A DNA stretch of 64,000 nucleotides from Actinomycetota bacterium (GCA_016703525.1 JADJBW010000001.1:620001-684000); one strand, 5' to 3'; positions 9,033 through 17,714 are shown, numbered from the stretch's first letter. Numbers and translations are program-made. Notes: generated by a model from the sequence alone, not told the origin.

Positions 9033-10269
9033 CGGCGGCGTCTGGGTCGTTGGTCGAGTCGCGCAGCGAGGCAGCGAGGTGTTCGTCGAATACACCGACG
9101 AACACCTCGCCTCCGGCGCCGACCTTGCCCCCCTGCACCACCCCCTCACCGAACGGTCCCGCCGCTTCAGCGGCACCAACCCCGATCATCTGCCCGGGCT
9201 ACTGGCCGACGCCGGACCCGACTCGTGGGGGCGCAGCGTGCTGCGTCGTGACATGCGCCTGAACGGGGTCGAACGCCCCGGCCCTCTTGCGATGCTCGCC
9301 TGGCTCGGACGACGCACGATGGGTGCGCTCACCTTCCGACCGGTGGAAGGCCCCGAGGTCCCCGCCGCCACCTTGGTGGACCTCGACCGAATGCAAGGCG
9401 AGGCCCTCCGGCTCCTGAGTGGCGATGGCGGCCACGACCTCGCCGCAGCGCAGGTGGCGCGGGCTGCGGGGGCGAGCGCAGGTGGCGCCCGCCCGAAGAT
9501 CACCGCAGCGTTCAGCGTCGACGGTGAGCTGGTCGTCGACAGCGGCAACCTTCCGGCAGGTGCTGTGCCGTGGCTGGTGAAGTTCCATAGCCCCGACGAC
9601 AGCGCGTACCTCTCCGCGATCGAGGCCACGTACCTTCAGATGGCACGAAGTGCGGGCATCACGACGTGCGAGCACCGACTGCTCGATGCACCGTCGGGCA
9701 CTCGGTACCTGGCCGTTCGCCGCTTCGACCGCCGCGCAGTACCCAACGCCCAACCGCATCGAATTCACATGGCCACGGCCGCTGGCCTGCTCGAGGCGTA
9801 CCCCGAGCGCGGCCAGCACGTCAGCTACGACGACATCATCCGCCTGACGCGGTACGTGACCGGCGACCAGCAAGACACCGCCGAGCTCGTGCGGCGCGCC
9901 GTGTTCAACGTGGTTGCCCACAACCGCGACGACCACGCACGCAACACCTCGTACCTGTGGACGCCGGGCGACGGATGGCACCTCGCGCCCGCCTATGACC
10001 TGACCCACTCGATGGGGCCACGACCCGTGTTCGCAGCGAACCGTCCGGGCGAGCATTACCTCGATGTCGCAGGGAAAGGTACCGACATCCTCCGCGCCGA
10101 CTTGATCGGCCTCCACCAGCCAGCCGGCATGGCGGCGGCTGAAGTCTCCGACATGATCGATGCCGCCCTGGACGCTGTCGGAACGTGGTCGGCGCTCGCG
10201 TCAGCCAACGGCGTGCGGGACGACATCATCGAACGAACTGCGCAGACGCTGCCGGCACTCACGTCGTAA
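9001..10269 (+). CDS. hipA: HipA-family serine/threonine kinase toxin
   Basis: 422 residues with the N-subdomain-1 type start (YTDEHLASGADLAPLHH) and the HipA kinase core: KFHSPDDSAYLSAIEATY, the invariant RRFDR at about residue 240, the catalytic loop HNRDDHARN at about 306 and the metal motif APAYDLT. Known HipA toxins phosphorylate glutamyl-tRNA synthetase and induce persistence. All catalytic residues are present, so the toxin looks active. The ATG overlaps the expected antitoxin stop as ATGA. Confidence 0.9.
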   Translation: MSTIEIVYEGDGGVWVVGRVAQRGSEVFVEYTDEHLASGADLAPLHHPLTERSRRFSGTNPDHLPGLLADAGPDSWGRSVLRRDMRLNGVERPGPLAMLAWLGRRTMGALTFRPVEGPEVPAATLVDLDRMQGEALRLLSGDGGHDLAAAQVARAAGASAGGARPKITAAFSVDGELVVDSGNLPAGAVPWLVKFHSPDDSAYLSAIEATYLQMARSAGITTCEHRLLDAPSGTRYLAVRRFDRRAVPNAQPHRIHMATAAGLLEAYPERGQHVSYDDIIRLTRYVTGDQQDTAELVRRAVFNVVAHNRDDHARNTSYLWTPGDGWHLAPAYDLTHSMGPRPVFAANRPGEHYLDVAGKGTDILRADLIGLHQPAGMAAAEVSDMIDAALDAVGTWSALASANGVRDDIIERTAQTLPALTS

Positions 10270-10613
10270 CGACGTGACCTGCTCGAGTGGCGCACGAACT
10301 ACCCCCGGTCCGCCTTCGTGCGATCGCGCCGGGCGTCGCCTCATCGCGCTCCGGCTGCGGCGGTGGGCAGCAACGTCCGGCAGGCTCGTCTCGTCCGCAG
10401 CCGATGTCGCGCCCGCCGATTGGCCGGCTCGGCCAGCTCCGAGCCACTGCGCCTCGGCGACCGCCATCCGTCCCGTGGCTGCTCCCGTGCCCCTCCAGCC
10501 GGCGTCGCGAACTGTGGGGTCATTCCGCAGCGACGTCTACAGCGGTGATGCAAGCCGCAATACCCTGGCCATGCTGCCAGGCGTGAAGCTTCTCCAGGTC
10601 TCAGCTCGCCAGC
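10270..10613. other. 344-base non-coding stretch between hipA and the broken vapC copy
   Basis: No frame here shows recognisable protein features, and no vapB relative precedes the vapC fragment that begins at about 10614. The only structure seen is a 6-base-arm hairpin, CCTGGC/GCCAGG at 10564-10581. The stretch probably holds degraded remnants at the junction of two toxin-antitoxin loci. Confidence 0.5.
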
Positions 10614-10731
10614 GATCTCGACCCTGACGAGCTCGGTGACCAGGAACTCGCCGCACCCCACCTGATCGACAGCGAGGTGACCAACGTCTTTCGCCGCCTC
10701 GTCGCCCGGAACGCCCTCACCGACAAGCTAG

Positions 10732-11769
10732 ATGAGTAGTTCCAAGGGATTCGCGCGGTCCGCGCGATCATCCACCCCCTGAGTTACGGGGGTGTCCAGG
10801 ATCAGGGGGCTCAACAAACCCTGATCCCGAAGGACACAGCGCATGAACCCTGACCTGGACACCCCCGCAACCCGACTCTACGTCACAATCGATGACCTCC
10901 TCATCGACCACCCAGAGTGGTTGCCGGAACGGCCCGTAATCGGGATCGCCCCGAAACTCAGCGACGCGGAACTCCTCACCCTCGCTGTCATCCAAGCCCT
11001 GCTCGGGTTCACCTCCGAAGCCCGGTTCCTCCGCCACGCCCACACCCATCTCCGCCCCTGGTTCCCGTACCTACCCGAACGGCCCGGCTACAACAAACGC
11101 CTCCGCCACTCCGGTCAACTCTTCCAACACGTCATCGCCCACCTCGCACGCCAATGCCCGTCATGGACCGACGACGTATGGCTCGTCGACTCCACACCCG
11201 TCGAATGCGGACGGTCCCGCGAAACGGTGAAACGATCCGACCTCGCCGGGTGGGCGACCTACGGCTACTGCGCGTCACACTCCCGCTGGTTCTGGGGCCT
11301 CCGCCTCCACCTCATCTGCACACCCTCAGGCCTCCCAGTCGCGTACGCGCTCGCTGGGGCCAAGGCAGACGAACGCGACACCGCCCTCGACATGATCGCC
11401 TTCGGCGATCTCGACAGCACCGGCATCACCCTCATCGCGGACAAGGGCTACCGGCGCGCCAGCTTCGAACATCAACTCAACCAGGCCGGCATCACACTGA
11501 TCCGACCCAACCTGAAATCCGAAAAGCAGCGGCCCGGCGGCCGCTACCTCAAAGCGTTCCGCCAGATCATCGAGTCGGTGAACCAGACCCTGAAAGCACA
11601 GCTCGATCTGGAACGCCACGGCGGCCGCACAAAGCCCGGCGTGGGAGCGAGGATCCTGCAACGCATCCTCGCTCTCACCGCTGCCATCTGGCACAACGAA
11701 ACCACCGGCCGTGACGGCCCAGCCCGCTCACTCACCGCCTACGACCACTGACCCCTTGGAACTAACCAT
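10732..11769 (+). mobile_element. IS982-family-like insertion sequence, about 1.04 kb
   Basis: The element is bounded by CTAG at 10728-10731 and 11770-11773, the probable target duplication; TA alone is also possible because the site is palindromic. Imperfect terminal inverted repeats lie at 10731-10748 and 11753-11770, matching at 16 of 18 positions and sharing TAGTTCCAAGGG. One transposase gene fills most of it. A GATCAGGG/CCCTGATC hairpin (10800-10826) precedes the transposase start and may limit expression. Length and transposase type fit IS982; a 3-9 base duplication is usual for that family. Confidence 0.85.
10843..11751 (+). CDS. IS982-like transposase (DDE)
   Basis: 302 residues. The N-terminal region KLSDAELLTLAVIQALLGF is typical of IS982 transposases. 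The catalytic Asp candidates are in WLVDSTPVECG (about residue 115) and TLIADKGYR, and the Glu in QIIESVNQTLKAQLD. All three are present and the frame is intact, so the element may still be mobile. It catalyses cut-and-paste transposition of the surrounding 1-kb element. Confidence 0.88.
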   Translation: MNPDLDTPATRLYVTIDDLLIDHPEWLPERPVIGIAPKLSDAELLTLAVIQALLGFTSEARFLRHAHTHLRPWFPYLPERPGYNKRLRHSGQLFQHVIAHLARQCPSWTDDVWLVDSTPVECGRSRETVKRSDLAGWATYGYCASHSRWFWGLRLHLICTPSGLPVAYALAGAKADERDTALDMIAFGDLDSTGITLIADKGYRRASFEHQLNQAGITLIRPNLKSEKQRPGGRYLKAFRQIIESVNQTLKAQLDLERHGGRTKPGVGARILQRILALTAAIWHNETTGRDGPARSLTAYDH

Positions 11770-12153
11770 CTAGGCGGCGACGCGTTCGCCAGTTTCACGC
11801 GACTGACGATCACCCGGTTCCCCGCCGACTGGCTCCGCCCACGAATGTGGGCACTTCGCCACAACCTCAGCGCGTACGACGCCACCTACGTCGCCCTCAC
11901 CGAAATGATCGGCGCCACCTCACTGCTCACCACCGACGCCCGCCTCGCCAGCGCCCCCGGCATCAACTGCCGCGTCGAAGTGCTCTGAGCCGAGCATCCC
12001 TTCCTGGCCCTGATGTGGGTGGGTGAGCTGCGGGACACCTGGTAGATGCTTGGTGTGGGCTGGTCGTTGGGGTGCGTGTGACGCTCACTCTGTTCCGGGT
12101 TCGCGCGTGGGCATTCTTCGGGTGCTGGCTATTGGGCTACTGCGAACCCGACT

Positions 12154-12184
12154 ACCTGGTGGGTGCATCTTGCACCCACCAGGT
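12154..12184. promoter_or_regulatory. Large perfect operator palindrome upstream of vapBC
   Basis: Bases 12154-12167 and 12171-12184 are perfect 14-base inverted arms (half-site ACCTGGTGGGTGCA) around a TCT spacer. The palindrome ends 15 bases before the vapB ATG at 12200. VapB-VapC complexes bind such palindromes to autoregulate, so this is the inferred operator. The 211 bases upstream (11989-12199) show no gene. No operator of this type precedes the broken vapC copy. Confidence 0.7.
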
Positions 12185-12199
12185 GCTACCTTGACGGTC

Positions 12200-12442
12200 A
12201 TGTCGAGAGTGATCCAGATTCGAGACGTCCCCGATGACGTGCACGACGCTCTCGCCGGGGCGGCGGAGGCCCAGGGACTTTCCCTCACCCGCTATATGCT
12301 GCGCGAACTCGAACACCTCGCCAAACGCTCCCAAGTCGTCCACGAGAACGCCGCAACTATTCGTCACGCTCAGGCCGAGGTTCGAGGTCGGGTCGATCGC
12401 AGCACGATCCTCGCTACCCTCCGCGAAGGCCGCGGCGATTGA
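12200..12442 (+). CDS. vapB: VapB antitoxin, ribbon-helix-helix (FitA-like)
   Basis: 80 residues from ATG 12200. MSRVIQIRDVPDDVHDAL forms the ribbon and first helix of an RHH DNA-binding domain, and AEAQGLSLTRYMLREL the second. The C-terminal tail (VRGRVDRSTILATLREGRGD) is the usual toxin-neutralising region. The stop overlaps the vapC TTG start as TTGA, giving coupled translation. An upstream in-frame extension exists but has no homology and would read through the operator. Confidence 0.85.
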   Translation: MSRVIQIRDVPDDVHDALAGAAEAQGLSLTRYMLRELEHLAKRSQVVHENAATIRHAQAEVRGRVDRSTILATLREGRGD

Positions 12443-12816
12443 AAGTCATCGACGCCGGCGTGGTCATCGAACTCCTTGCCAATGATCTCGACCCTGACGA
12501 GCTCGGTGACGAGGAACTCGCCGCACCCCACCTGATCGACAGCGAGGTGACCAACGTCTTTCGCCGCCTCGTCGCCCGGAACGCCCTCACCGACAAGCAA
12601 GGCGGCGACGCGTTCGCCAGTTTCACGCGACTGACGATCACCCGGTTCCCCGCCGACTGGCTCCGCCCACGGATGTGGGCACTCCGGCACAATCTCAGCG
12701 CGTACGACGCCACCTACGTCGCCCTCACCGAAATGATCGGCGCCACCTCACTGCTCACCACCGACGCCCGCCTCGCCAGCGCCCCCGGCATCAACTGCCG
12801 CGTCGAAGTGCTCTGA
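12439..12816 (+). CDS. vapC: VapC toxin, PIN-domain ribonuclease
   Basis: 125 residues starting at TTG 12439. PIN-domain acidic residues are visible: Asp in KVIDAGVV, Glu in DSEVTNVFRR, Asp in SAYDATYVAL and Asp in LLTTDARL. VapC toxins cleave tRNA or rRNA in a Mg-dependent manner and are held inactive by VapB. The gene is intact, unlike its partial copy 1.7 kb upstream. Together they suggest local duplication in the island. Confidence 0.9.
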   Translation: MKVIDAGVVIELLANDLDPDELGDEELAAPHLIDSEVTNVFRRLVARNALTDKQGGDAFASFTRLTITRFPADWLRPRMWALRHNLSAYDATYVALTEMIGATSLLTTDARLASAPGINCRVEVL

Positions 12817-12877
12817 GCTGATTCGAGCATCCCTTCGGGAACGCCGCCTTCGCCCGAGGGCCGCGGCATCGAGCGAA

Positions 12878-13606
12878 TCAGTCCGCGGCCGCGGCGATCG
12901 AACCGCTCCCGGCGATGAGCTCGGCCGCCTCGGTGATCGAGCGTGCGACGCGGAATCGAGGGTGATCCTCGGGCGCCTCGGCGTGCTCGATCGCCCAGGT
13001 CGTCTCGTACGGCACGTGGATGCCCCAGCCGCCGAGCGCGAGTACCGGGTGGATGTCGGAGCGCAACGAGTTCCCGACCATCACGAATCGCCGCGGATCG
13101 ACCCCGTGGCGGTCGAGCGCCGCAGCGTAGGTCTGCGGGTCCTTCTCGTGGACGATCTCGATCGCGTCGAAGCGCTCGGCGATACCGGAGTGCTCGATCT
13201 TGCGTCGCTGGTCCATCACGTCACCCTTGGTGACGAGCATGAGCCGGTGGCACGCGAGGGCATCGAGCGCGTCGAGCGCTCCGTCCAGGAGTTCGACCGG
13301 GTGCGCCATCATCTCCTTCGCCCGCTCGACGAGTCGCCACACGTCCTCGGCCGGGATCGTGCGGTGCGAGATCTCCAACGCGCACTCGATCATCGACAGC
13401 GTGGCGCCCTTGATGCCGTAGCCGAACTGCGGGATGTTGCGGATCTCGGTGGCGATCAGCAGGTCGTGGGCCGCCTGGTACGGATCGTCGGTGGGTGCGA
13501 GGTACGGCGCGACGATCTCGGCGAACAGCTCGTAGGACGTGATGAAGTAGCTCTCGTTGTGCCACAGCGTGTCGTCCGCGTCGAGGCCAACCCAGTCGAT
13601 CGTCAT
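12878..13606 (-). CDS. HAD-superfamily hydrolase (YjjG/nucleotidase-like)
   Basis: 242 residues. Motif I is GLDADDTLW (nucleophile Asp9), motif II LVTKGD, a Lys in EKDPQTYAAAL, and motif IV MVGNSLRSDI. A helical C1 cap lies between motifs I and II. This branch includes pyrimidine 5'-nucleotidases, so a nucleotidase role beside nucleoside genes is plausible but unproven. It is divergent from the purine nucleoside phosphorylase gene and marks the right border of the accessory island. Confidence 0.85.
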   Translation of the reverse strand: MTIDWVGLDADDTLWHNESYFITSYELFAEIVAPYLAPTDDPYQAAHDLLIATEIRNIPQFGYGIKGATLSMIECALEISHRTIPAEDVWRLVERAKEMMAHPVELLDGALDALDALACHRLMLVTKGDVMDQRRKIEHSGIAERFDAIEIVHEKDPQTYAAALDRHGVDPRRFVMVGNSLRSDIHPVLALGGWGIHVPYETTWAIEHAEAPEDHPRFRVARSITEAAELIAGSGSIAAAAD

Positions 13607-13656
13607 GGCCGTCGAGTCTGCCAGCGGTGGTCACCCTCGTGTGCTCTACTGCCCGC

Positions 13657-14469
13657 ATGGACTCCCCTTTTGACCGCGCTGCGACCGCAGCGAAGGTGCT
13701 GAACAATCGGGTGGGAACCGGGTCCGACGTCGCCGTCGTCCTCGGCTCGGGATGGGCCGGCGCGGCGGGTGGCCTCGGCGAGATCGTCGCCGACGTGCCG
13801 CTTACCGACCTGCCGGGCGTTCCGGCGCCGACGGTCGCCGGGCATTCCGGTCGCCTGCTCCGTGTCGAGACGGGCTCGAGATCGGTGCTCGTACTCGGCG
13901 GCCGCAATCACCTGTACGAGGGGCACCCCGTCGACACGGTCGTGCACACGGTGCGCACCGTGATCGCGGCCGGTTGCCGCACCGTGGTGCTCACGAACGC
14001 GTGCGGCTCGCTCGTGCGCGAGAACGGGCCGGGCACGCCGGTGCTCATCTGCGATCAGCTCAACCTCACGGGCCGCAGCCCCATGTCGGGACCGGAGCCA
14101 CCGCCCGGGTTTCCCGGCCGGTTCTGCGACCTGACCGACCTCTATTCGCCTCGCCTGCGCGCAGCGGCGCTCGCCGCCGACCCGTCGCTGCGCGAGGGCG
14201 TGTACGCCGGCTTGCTCGGGGGCGCCTACGAAACGCCCGCCGAAATCTCCATGTTGCGCACCCTGGGTGCCGATCTTGTCGGCATGTCGACGGTGCTCGA
14301 AGCGATTGCGGCGCGCCACCTCGGAGCCGAGGTCGCCGGGATTGGCCTCGTGACCAATCTGGCCGCGGGGATGGCGGGGGTGCTGAGCCACGGCGAGGTG
14401 CTCGACGTGGCCCGCGGTTCGACCGACCGGATCGTCGCGCTGATCAACGCGTTGATCGGCGCGCCATGA
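13657..14469 (+). CDS. Purine-nucleoside phosphorylase
   Basis: 270 residues from ATG 13657. It shows the trimeric PNP pattern: VVLGSGW phosphate loop, GRNHLYEGH, VVLTNACGS, GGAYETPAEISMLRTLGAD near residues 187-205 and GMSTVLEA. It cleaves purine (deoxy)nucleosides with phosphate to base and (deoxy)ribose-1-phosphate. A 10-codon upstream extension in frame is ignored because homology starts at MDSPFDRAA. Its stop overlaps deoC as ATGA, so the products can flow towards deoxyribose catabolism. Confidence 0.93.
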   Translation: MDSPFDRAATAAKVLNNRVGTGSDVAVVLGSGWAGAAGGLGEIVADVPLTDLPGVPAPTVAGHSGRLLRVETGSRSVLVLGGRNHLYEGHPVDTVVHTVRTVIAAGCRTVVLTNACGSLVRENGPGTPVLICDQLNLTGRSPMSGPEPPPGFPGRFCDLTDLYSPRLRAAALAADPSLREGVYAGLLGGAYETPAEISMLRTLGADLVGMSTVLEAIAARHLGAEVAGIGLVTNLAAGMAGVLSHGEVLDVARGSTDRIVALINALIGAP

Positions 14470-15377
14470 CGATCGACGCGCCGGCATGGCGCGACCTTCC
14501 CCGCCGGCCCGTCGACGCCGTGGCGCTCGAAGCTCGGGCCAAGGAGCTCGCGACGCGGTCCATCAAGGCGGCGTCACAGGCGGCGGCCCACGAGCTGACG
14601 ATCCGCTGCATGGACCTCACGACCCTTGAGGGGTCCGACACCGCGGGGCGCGTGCGCGGCCTGTGTACCCGCGCCCGGCTCCCCGATCCCGAGGACCCGG
14701 AGTGCCCGCCGGTTGCAGCGGTGTGCGTCTACCCGTCGCTCGTGTCGACCGCGGTCGAGGCGCTCGCCGGTTCGACCGTCAAGGTCGCGTCGGTCGCGGG
14801 TGCGTTCCCGTCGGGCCAGAGCTCGCTCGAACTCCGACTCGGCGACATCCGCGCCGCGGTCGCCGACGGGGCCGACGAGATCGACATCGTCATGAACCGG
14901 GGTGCGTTCCTCGCCGGCGACACCGACACGGTCGTGGCGGAGATCGCTGCCGCCAAGGCGGCATGCGGCGCCGCCCACCTCAAGACGATCCTCGAGGTCG
15001 GCGAACTCGGGTCGTACGAGGCGATCCGGTGGGCATCGATGCTCGCGATGGCTGCGGGCTCCGACGTCATCAAGACCTCGACCGGCAAGATCGGCGCGGC
15101 AGCGACCCCGCCGATCGCGCTCTGCATGGCCGAGGCGATCCGCGAGTACGGCGACCTGACCGGCGCATCGATCGGCCTCAAGCTGGCCGGTGGCATCCGC
15201 ACCGCGAAGCAGGCCAGCCACTACCTCGTGATCGTCAACGAGACGCTCGGCACCTCGTGGCTCCATCCCGACCGGTTCCGGTTCGGGGCGTCCGGGCTCC
15301 TCAACGACGTGATCGCCCAGCGACGCTTCCGGGCGACGGGCCGCTACACCCGCTTCTCCGACCTGCCGGTGGATTGA
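14466..15377 (+). CDS. deoC: Deoxyribose-phosphate aldolase
   Basis: 303 residues. Class I aldolase motifs are ADEIDIVMNRGAF, HLKTILEVGEL and GSDVIKTSTGK, the last holding the Schiff-base Lys near residue 200, then LKLAGGIRT. It splits deoxyribose-5-phosphate into acetaldehyde and glyceraldehyde-3-phosphate. The following aldehyde dehydrogenase starts one base after its stop, which suggests that acetaldehyde is oxidised next. Confidence 0.95.
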   Translation: MTIDAPAWRDLPRRPVDAVALEARAKELATRSIKAASQAAAHELTIRCMDLTTLEGSDTAGRVRGLCTRARLPDPEDPECPPVAAVCVYPSLVSTAVEALAGSTVKVASVAGAFPSGQSSLELRLGDIRAAVADGADEIDIVMNRGAFLAGDTDTVVAEIAAAKAACGAAHLKTILEVGELGSYEAIRWASMLAMAAGSDVIKTSTGKIGAAATPPIALCMAEAIREYGDLTGASIGLKLAGGIRTAKQASHYLVIVNETLGTSWLHPDRFRFGASGLLNDVIAQRRFRATGRYTRFSDLPVD

Positions 15378-15378
15378 C

Positions 15379-16872
15379 ATGAACGATCGCAGTGCCGAAC
15401 CCGAACCGCTCGCCGCGGCGCAGACCTTCGCCGGGTACGCCCCGGCTCCCGAATCGACCTCCATCGTGACCCTTGCCGACCGCTACGACCTGTGGATCGG
15501 TGGCGAGTGGCGCCCCCCGTCGGAGGGCCGATGGTTCCCGACGGTGAACCCGGCATCGGGCGAGCCGATCGCCGAAATCGCGGAAGGGTCGGCGCCCGAC
15601 ATCGACGCAGCGGTCGCCGCGGCCCGTGCCGCGTTCGATGGGCCGTGGGCGGCCACCTCGCCGTCGCAGCGATCGCGCATCCTGTTCCGCATCGCACGGC
15701 TGCTGCAGGAGCGGGCCCGCGAGTTCGCGGTGCTCGAATCGCTCGACGGCGGCAAGCCGATCCGCGAATCCCGAGACGTCGATGTCCCCCTCGCCGCCGC
15801 GCACTTCTTCTACCACGCCGGCTGGGCCGACAAGCTCGACTGGGCCTTCGGGGGCGGCGTGCATGCCCGACCGGTCGGTGTGGTCGGCCAGATCATCCCG
15901 TGGAACTTCCCGCTCCTCATGGCCGCGTGGAAGCTGGCGCCCGCGTTGGCCGCCGGCAACACGGTCGTGCTCAAGCCCGCCGAGACCACGTCGCTGACGG
16001 CGCTGCTGCTCGTGGAGGTGCTCCGCGAGGCGGGCCTGCCAGCCGGCGTGGTCAACATCGTCACCGGCGGCGGCGACGCGGGCGCGGCGCTGGCCGCGCA
16101 CCCGGGAGTCGACAAGATCGCGTTCACCGGATCGACCGAGGTCGGACGTTCGATCCGCCGTGCGACCGCCGCGACCGGGGCCCGGCTCACGCTCGAACTC
16201 GGCGGGAAATCGGCGCACGTGATCTACGACGACGCGCCGCTCGACCAGGCGGTCGAGGGCGCGGTGCAGGGCATCTGGTTCAACCAGGGCCACGTGTGCT
16301 GCGCCGGCAGCCGCCTGCTGGTGCAGGAGAGCATCGCCGATGCCTTCACCGAACGGCTCGTCGCCCGCATGCAGCGCCTGCGCGTGGGCGACCCGCTCGA
16401 CAAGAACACCGACATCGGAGCCATCAACTCCGGGGCGCAACTCGCCCGGATCACCGAGCTCTGCGAGATCGCTGAGTCGGAGGGCGCCCGCCGCGTGCAG
16501 ACAACCGCAGCGCTGCCCGACCGCGGCTGGTTCTTCCCGCCGACGATCTTCACCGGGGTGGACACGTCGCACCGCATCGCTGTCGAGGAGGTCTTCGGTC
16601 CGGTGCTCGCGGTGATGACGTTCCGTACGCCGCAGGAGGCGATCGCCAAGGCGAACTCGACCCCGTACGGCCTCGCTGCGGGCGTGTGGACCTCGGACGG
16701 AGCCCGCATTCTGTGGACCGCGGAGCGGCTCCGGGCGGGCGTGGTGTGGGCCAACACCTACAACCAGTTCGATCCCGCAAGCCCGTTCGGCGGCATGCGC
16801 GCCTCGGGCTTCGGACGCGAGGGCGGCCGGCAAGGGCTCGACGCCTACGTGAACCTGGAGGCCGCGTCGTGA
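15379..16872 (+). CDS. Aldehyde dehydrogenase, full length
   Basis: 497 residues with a complete ALDH fold. IIPWNFPLLM and KPAETTSLTA are NAD-binding segments, LTLELGGKSA carries the general-base Glu, and FNQGHVCCAGSR holds the catalytic Cys near residue 305; EEVFGPVLAV closes the active site. It is sandwiched between deoC and a half-length relative, so it probably oxidises an aldehyde from deoxynucleoside breakdown. The substrate is inferred from context only. Confidence 0.92.
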   Translation: MNDRSAEPEPLAAAQTFAGYAPAPESTSIVTLADRYDLWIGGEWRPPSEGRWFPTVNPASGEPIAEIAEGSAPDIDAAVAAARAAFDGPWAATSPSQRSRILFRIARLLQERAREFAVLESLDGGKPIRESRDVDVPLAAAHFFYHAGWADKLDWAFGGGVHARPVGVVGQIIPWNFPLLMAAWKLAPALAAGNTVVLKPAETTSLTALLLVEVLREAGLPAGVVNIVTGGGDAGAALAAHPGVDKIAFTGSTEVGRSIRRATAATGARLTLELGGKSAHVIYDDAPLDQAVEGAVQGIWFNQGHVCCAGSRLLVQESIADAFTERLVARMQRLRVGDPLDKNTDIGAINSGAQLARITELCEIAESEGARRVQTTAALPDRGWFFPPTIFTGVDTSHRIAVEEVFGPVLAVMTFRTPQEAIAKANSTPYGLAAGVWTSDGARILWTAERLRAGVVWANTYNQFDPASPFGGMRASGFGREGGRQGLDAYVNLEAAS

Positions 16873-17705
16873 ACGAGATGAAGACCTACAAGCTCTACGT
16901 CGGTGGCGCGTTCGTCCGCTCCGAGTCGGGTCGGGTCACGAGCGTGACGAGCGTGACGAGCGACGACGGCGAGGTGCTGGCGCGGGTCGCGACCGCGTCG
17001 CGAAAGGACCTGCGCGACGCGGTCGTCGCGGCGCGCGGCGCGCAGCCCGCCTGGGCGTCGGCGACCCCCTACCTGCGCGGCCAGATCCTGTATCGCGTCG
17101 CGGAGATGCTCGACGGCCGCCGCACCTCCGCCGCCGACGAGCTGGTCCGGTCGGGCTGGTCGAAGGCCGACGCGGCCGTCGAGGTGGACGCGGCGATCGA
17201 CACCTGGGTGTGGTGGGCCGGATGGGCCGACAAGCTCACGCAGGTGCTCGGTTCGGTCAACCCGGTCGCGGGTCCGTTCCTGAACGTCTCGACGCCCGAG
17301 CCCGTCGGCGTCGTCGGCGTGGTTGCCGCGGACCGGCCGCTCGCCGACCTGGCGGGCGTGCTCGCCCCGGTGCTCTGCGGCGGCAACACGGCGGTGGTGC
17401 TCGCCAGCGCGGCACACCCGTTGGCGGCACTCAGCTTCGCTGAGGTGCTGGCCACCTCCGACGTGCCCGGCGGCGTCGCCAACGTGCTCTGGGGTGACGT
17501 CGGCGAGTTGGCGCCGTGGCTGGCGGACCACGCGGACGTCGATGCGATCGACGTGTCGGGCGCGCCCGACGGGCTGCGGTGCGATCTGGTCGAGCGGTCC
17601 GCGGGCAACCTCAAGCGGTGCGCGGCAACCAGCGGGTTGCGTCGGCCGCAGACGGCGGGCGAGTTCCTCGACCTCAAGACCGTGTGGCACCCGGCGCGGG
17701 TGTGA
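16869..17705 (+). CDS. Half-length aldehyde dehydrogenase relative lacking the catalytic domain
   Basis: 278 residues from GTG 16869, overlapping the previous stop as GTGA. It aligns with the N-terminal NAD-binding half of ALDH: YKLYVGGAFVRSESG, AWASATPYLRGQILYRVAEM, TPEPVGVVGVVAADRPLADL and LCGGNTAVVLAS. The expected PWN is ADR, there is no ELGGK Glu, and the protein ends before the catalytic-Cys region. No frameshift is visible and the next gene follows closely, so this is a genuine short form. It may be a pseudoenzyme subunit of the neighbouring ALDH. From memory, a deoC-ALDH-ALDH arrangement also occurs in Streptomyces. Confidence 0.85.
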   Translation: MNEMKTYKLYVGGAFVRSESGRVTSVTSVTSDDGEVLARVATASRKDLRDAVVAARGAQPAWASATPYLRGQILYRVAEMLDGRRTSAADELVRSGWSKADAAVEVDAAIDTWVWWAGWADKLTQVLGSVNPVAGPFLNVSTPEPVGVVGVVAADRPLADLAGVLAPVLCGGNTAVVLASAAHPLAALSFAEVLATSDVPGGVANVLWGDVGELAPWLADHADVDAIDVSGAPDGLRCDLVERSAGNLKRCAATSGLRRPQTAGEFLDLKTVWHPARV

Positions 17706-17714
17706 GGCCCGCCG

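Larger units (their letters stand above)
10614..11988 (+). pseudogene. vapC copy (PIN toxin) split by an IS982-like insertion and lacking its 5' end
   Basis: Bases 10614-10731 match the intact vapC at about 12484-12600 with very few differences. They start inside the gene, so the first residues and any vapB are missing. The IS follows, and bases 11770-11988 continue the match to the same TGA; flanking bases after the stop (GAGCATCCCTTC) are also shared. Precise removal of the element would restore the frame, giving GACAAGCTAGGCGG against GACAAGCAAGGCGG in the intact copy (Gln to Leu). It is therefore a partial duplication of the vapC downstream, later hit by an IS. Confidence 0.85.

Noticed and set aside
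10728..11773. Assignment of the IS to the IS630/Tc1 group because of a TA at the target
   Set aside because: The transposase sequence and inverted repeats fit IS982 better; the CTAG palindrome makes the exact duplication length ambiguous.
12023..12199. N-terminal extension of VapB
   Set aside because: It would read through the operator palindrome and has no RHH homology; ATG 12200 gives a standard length.
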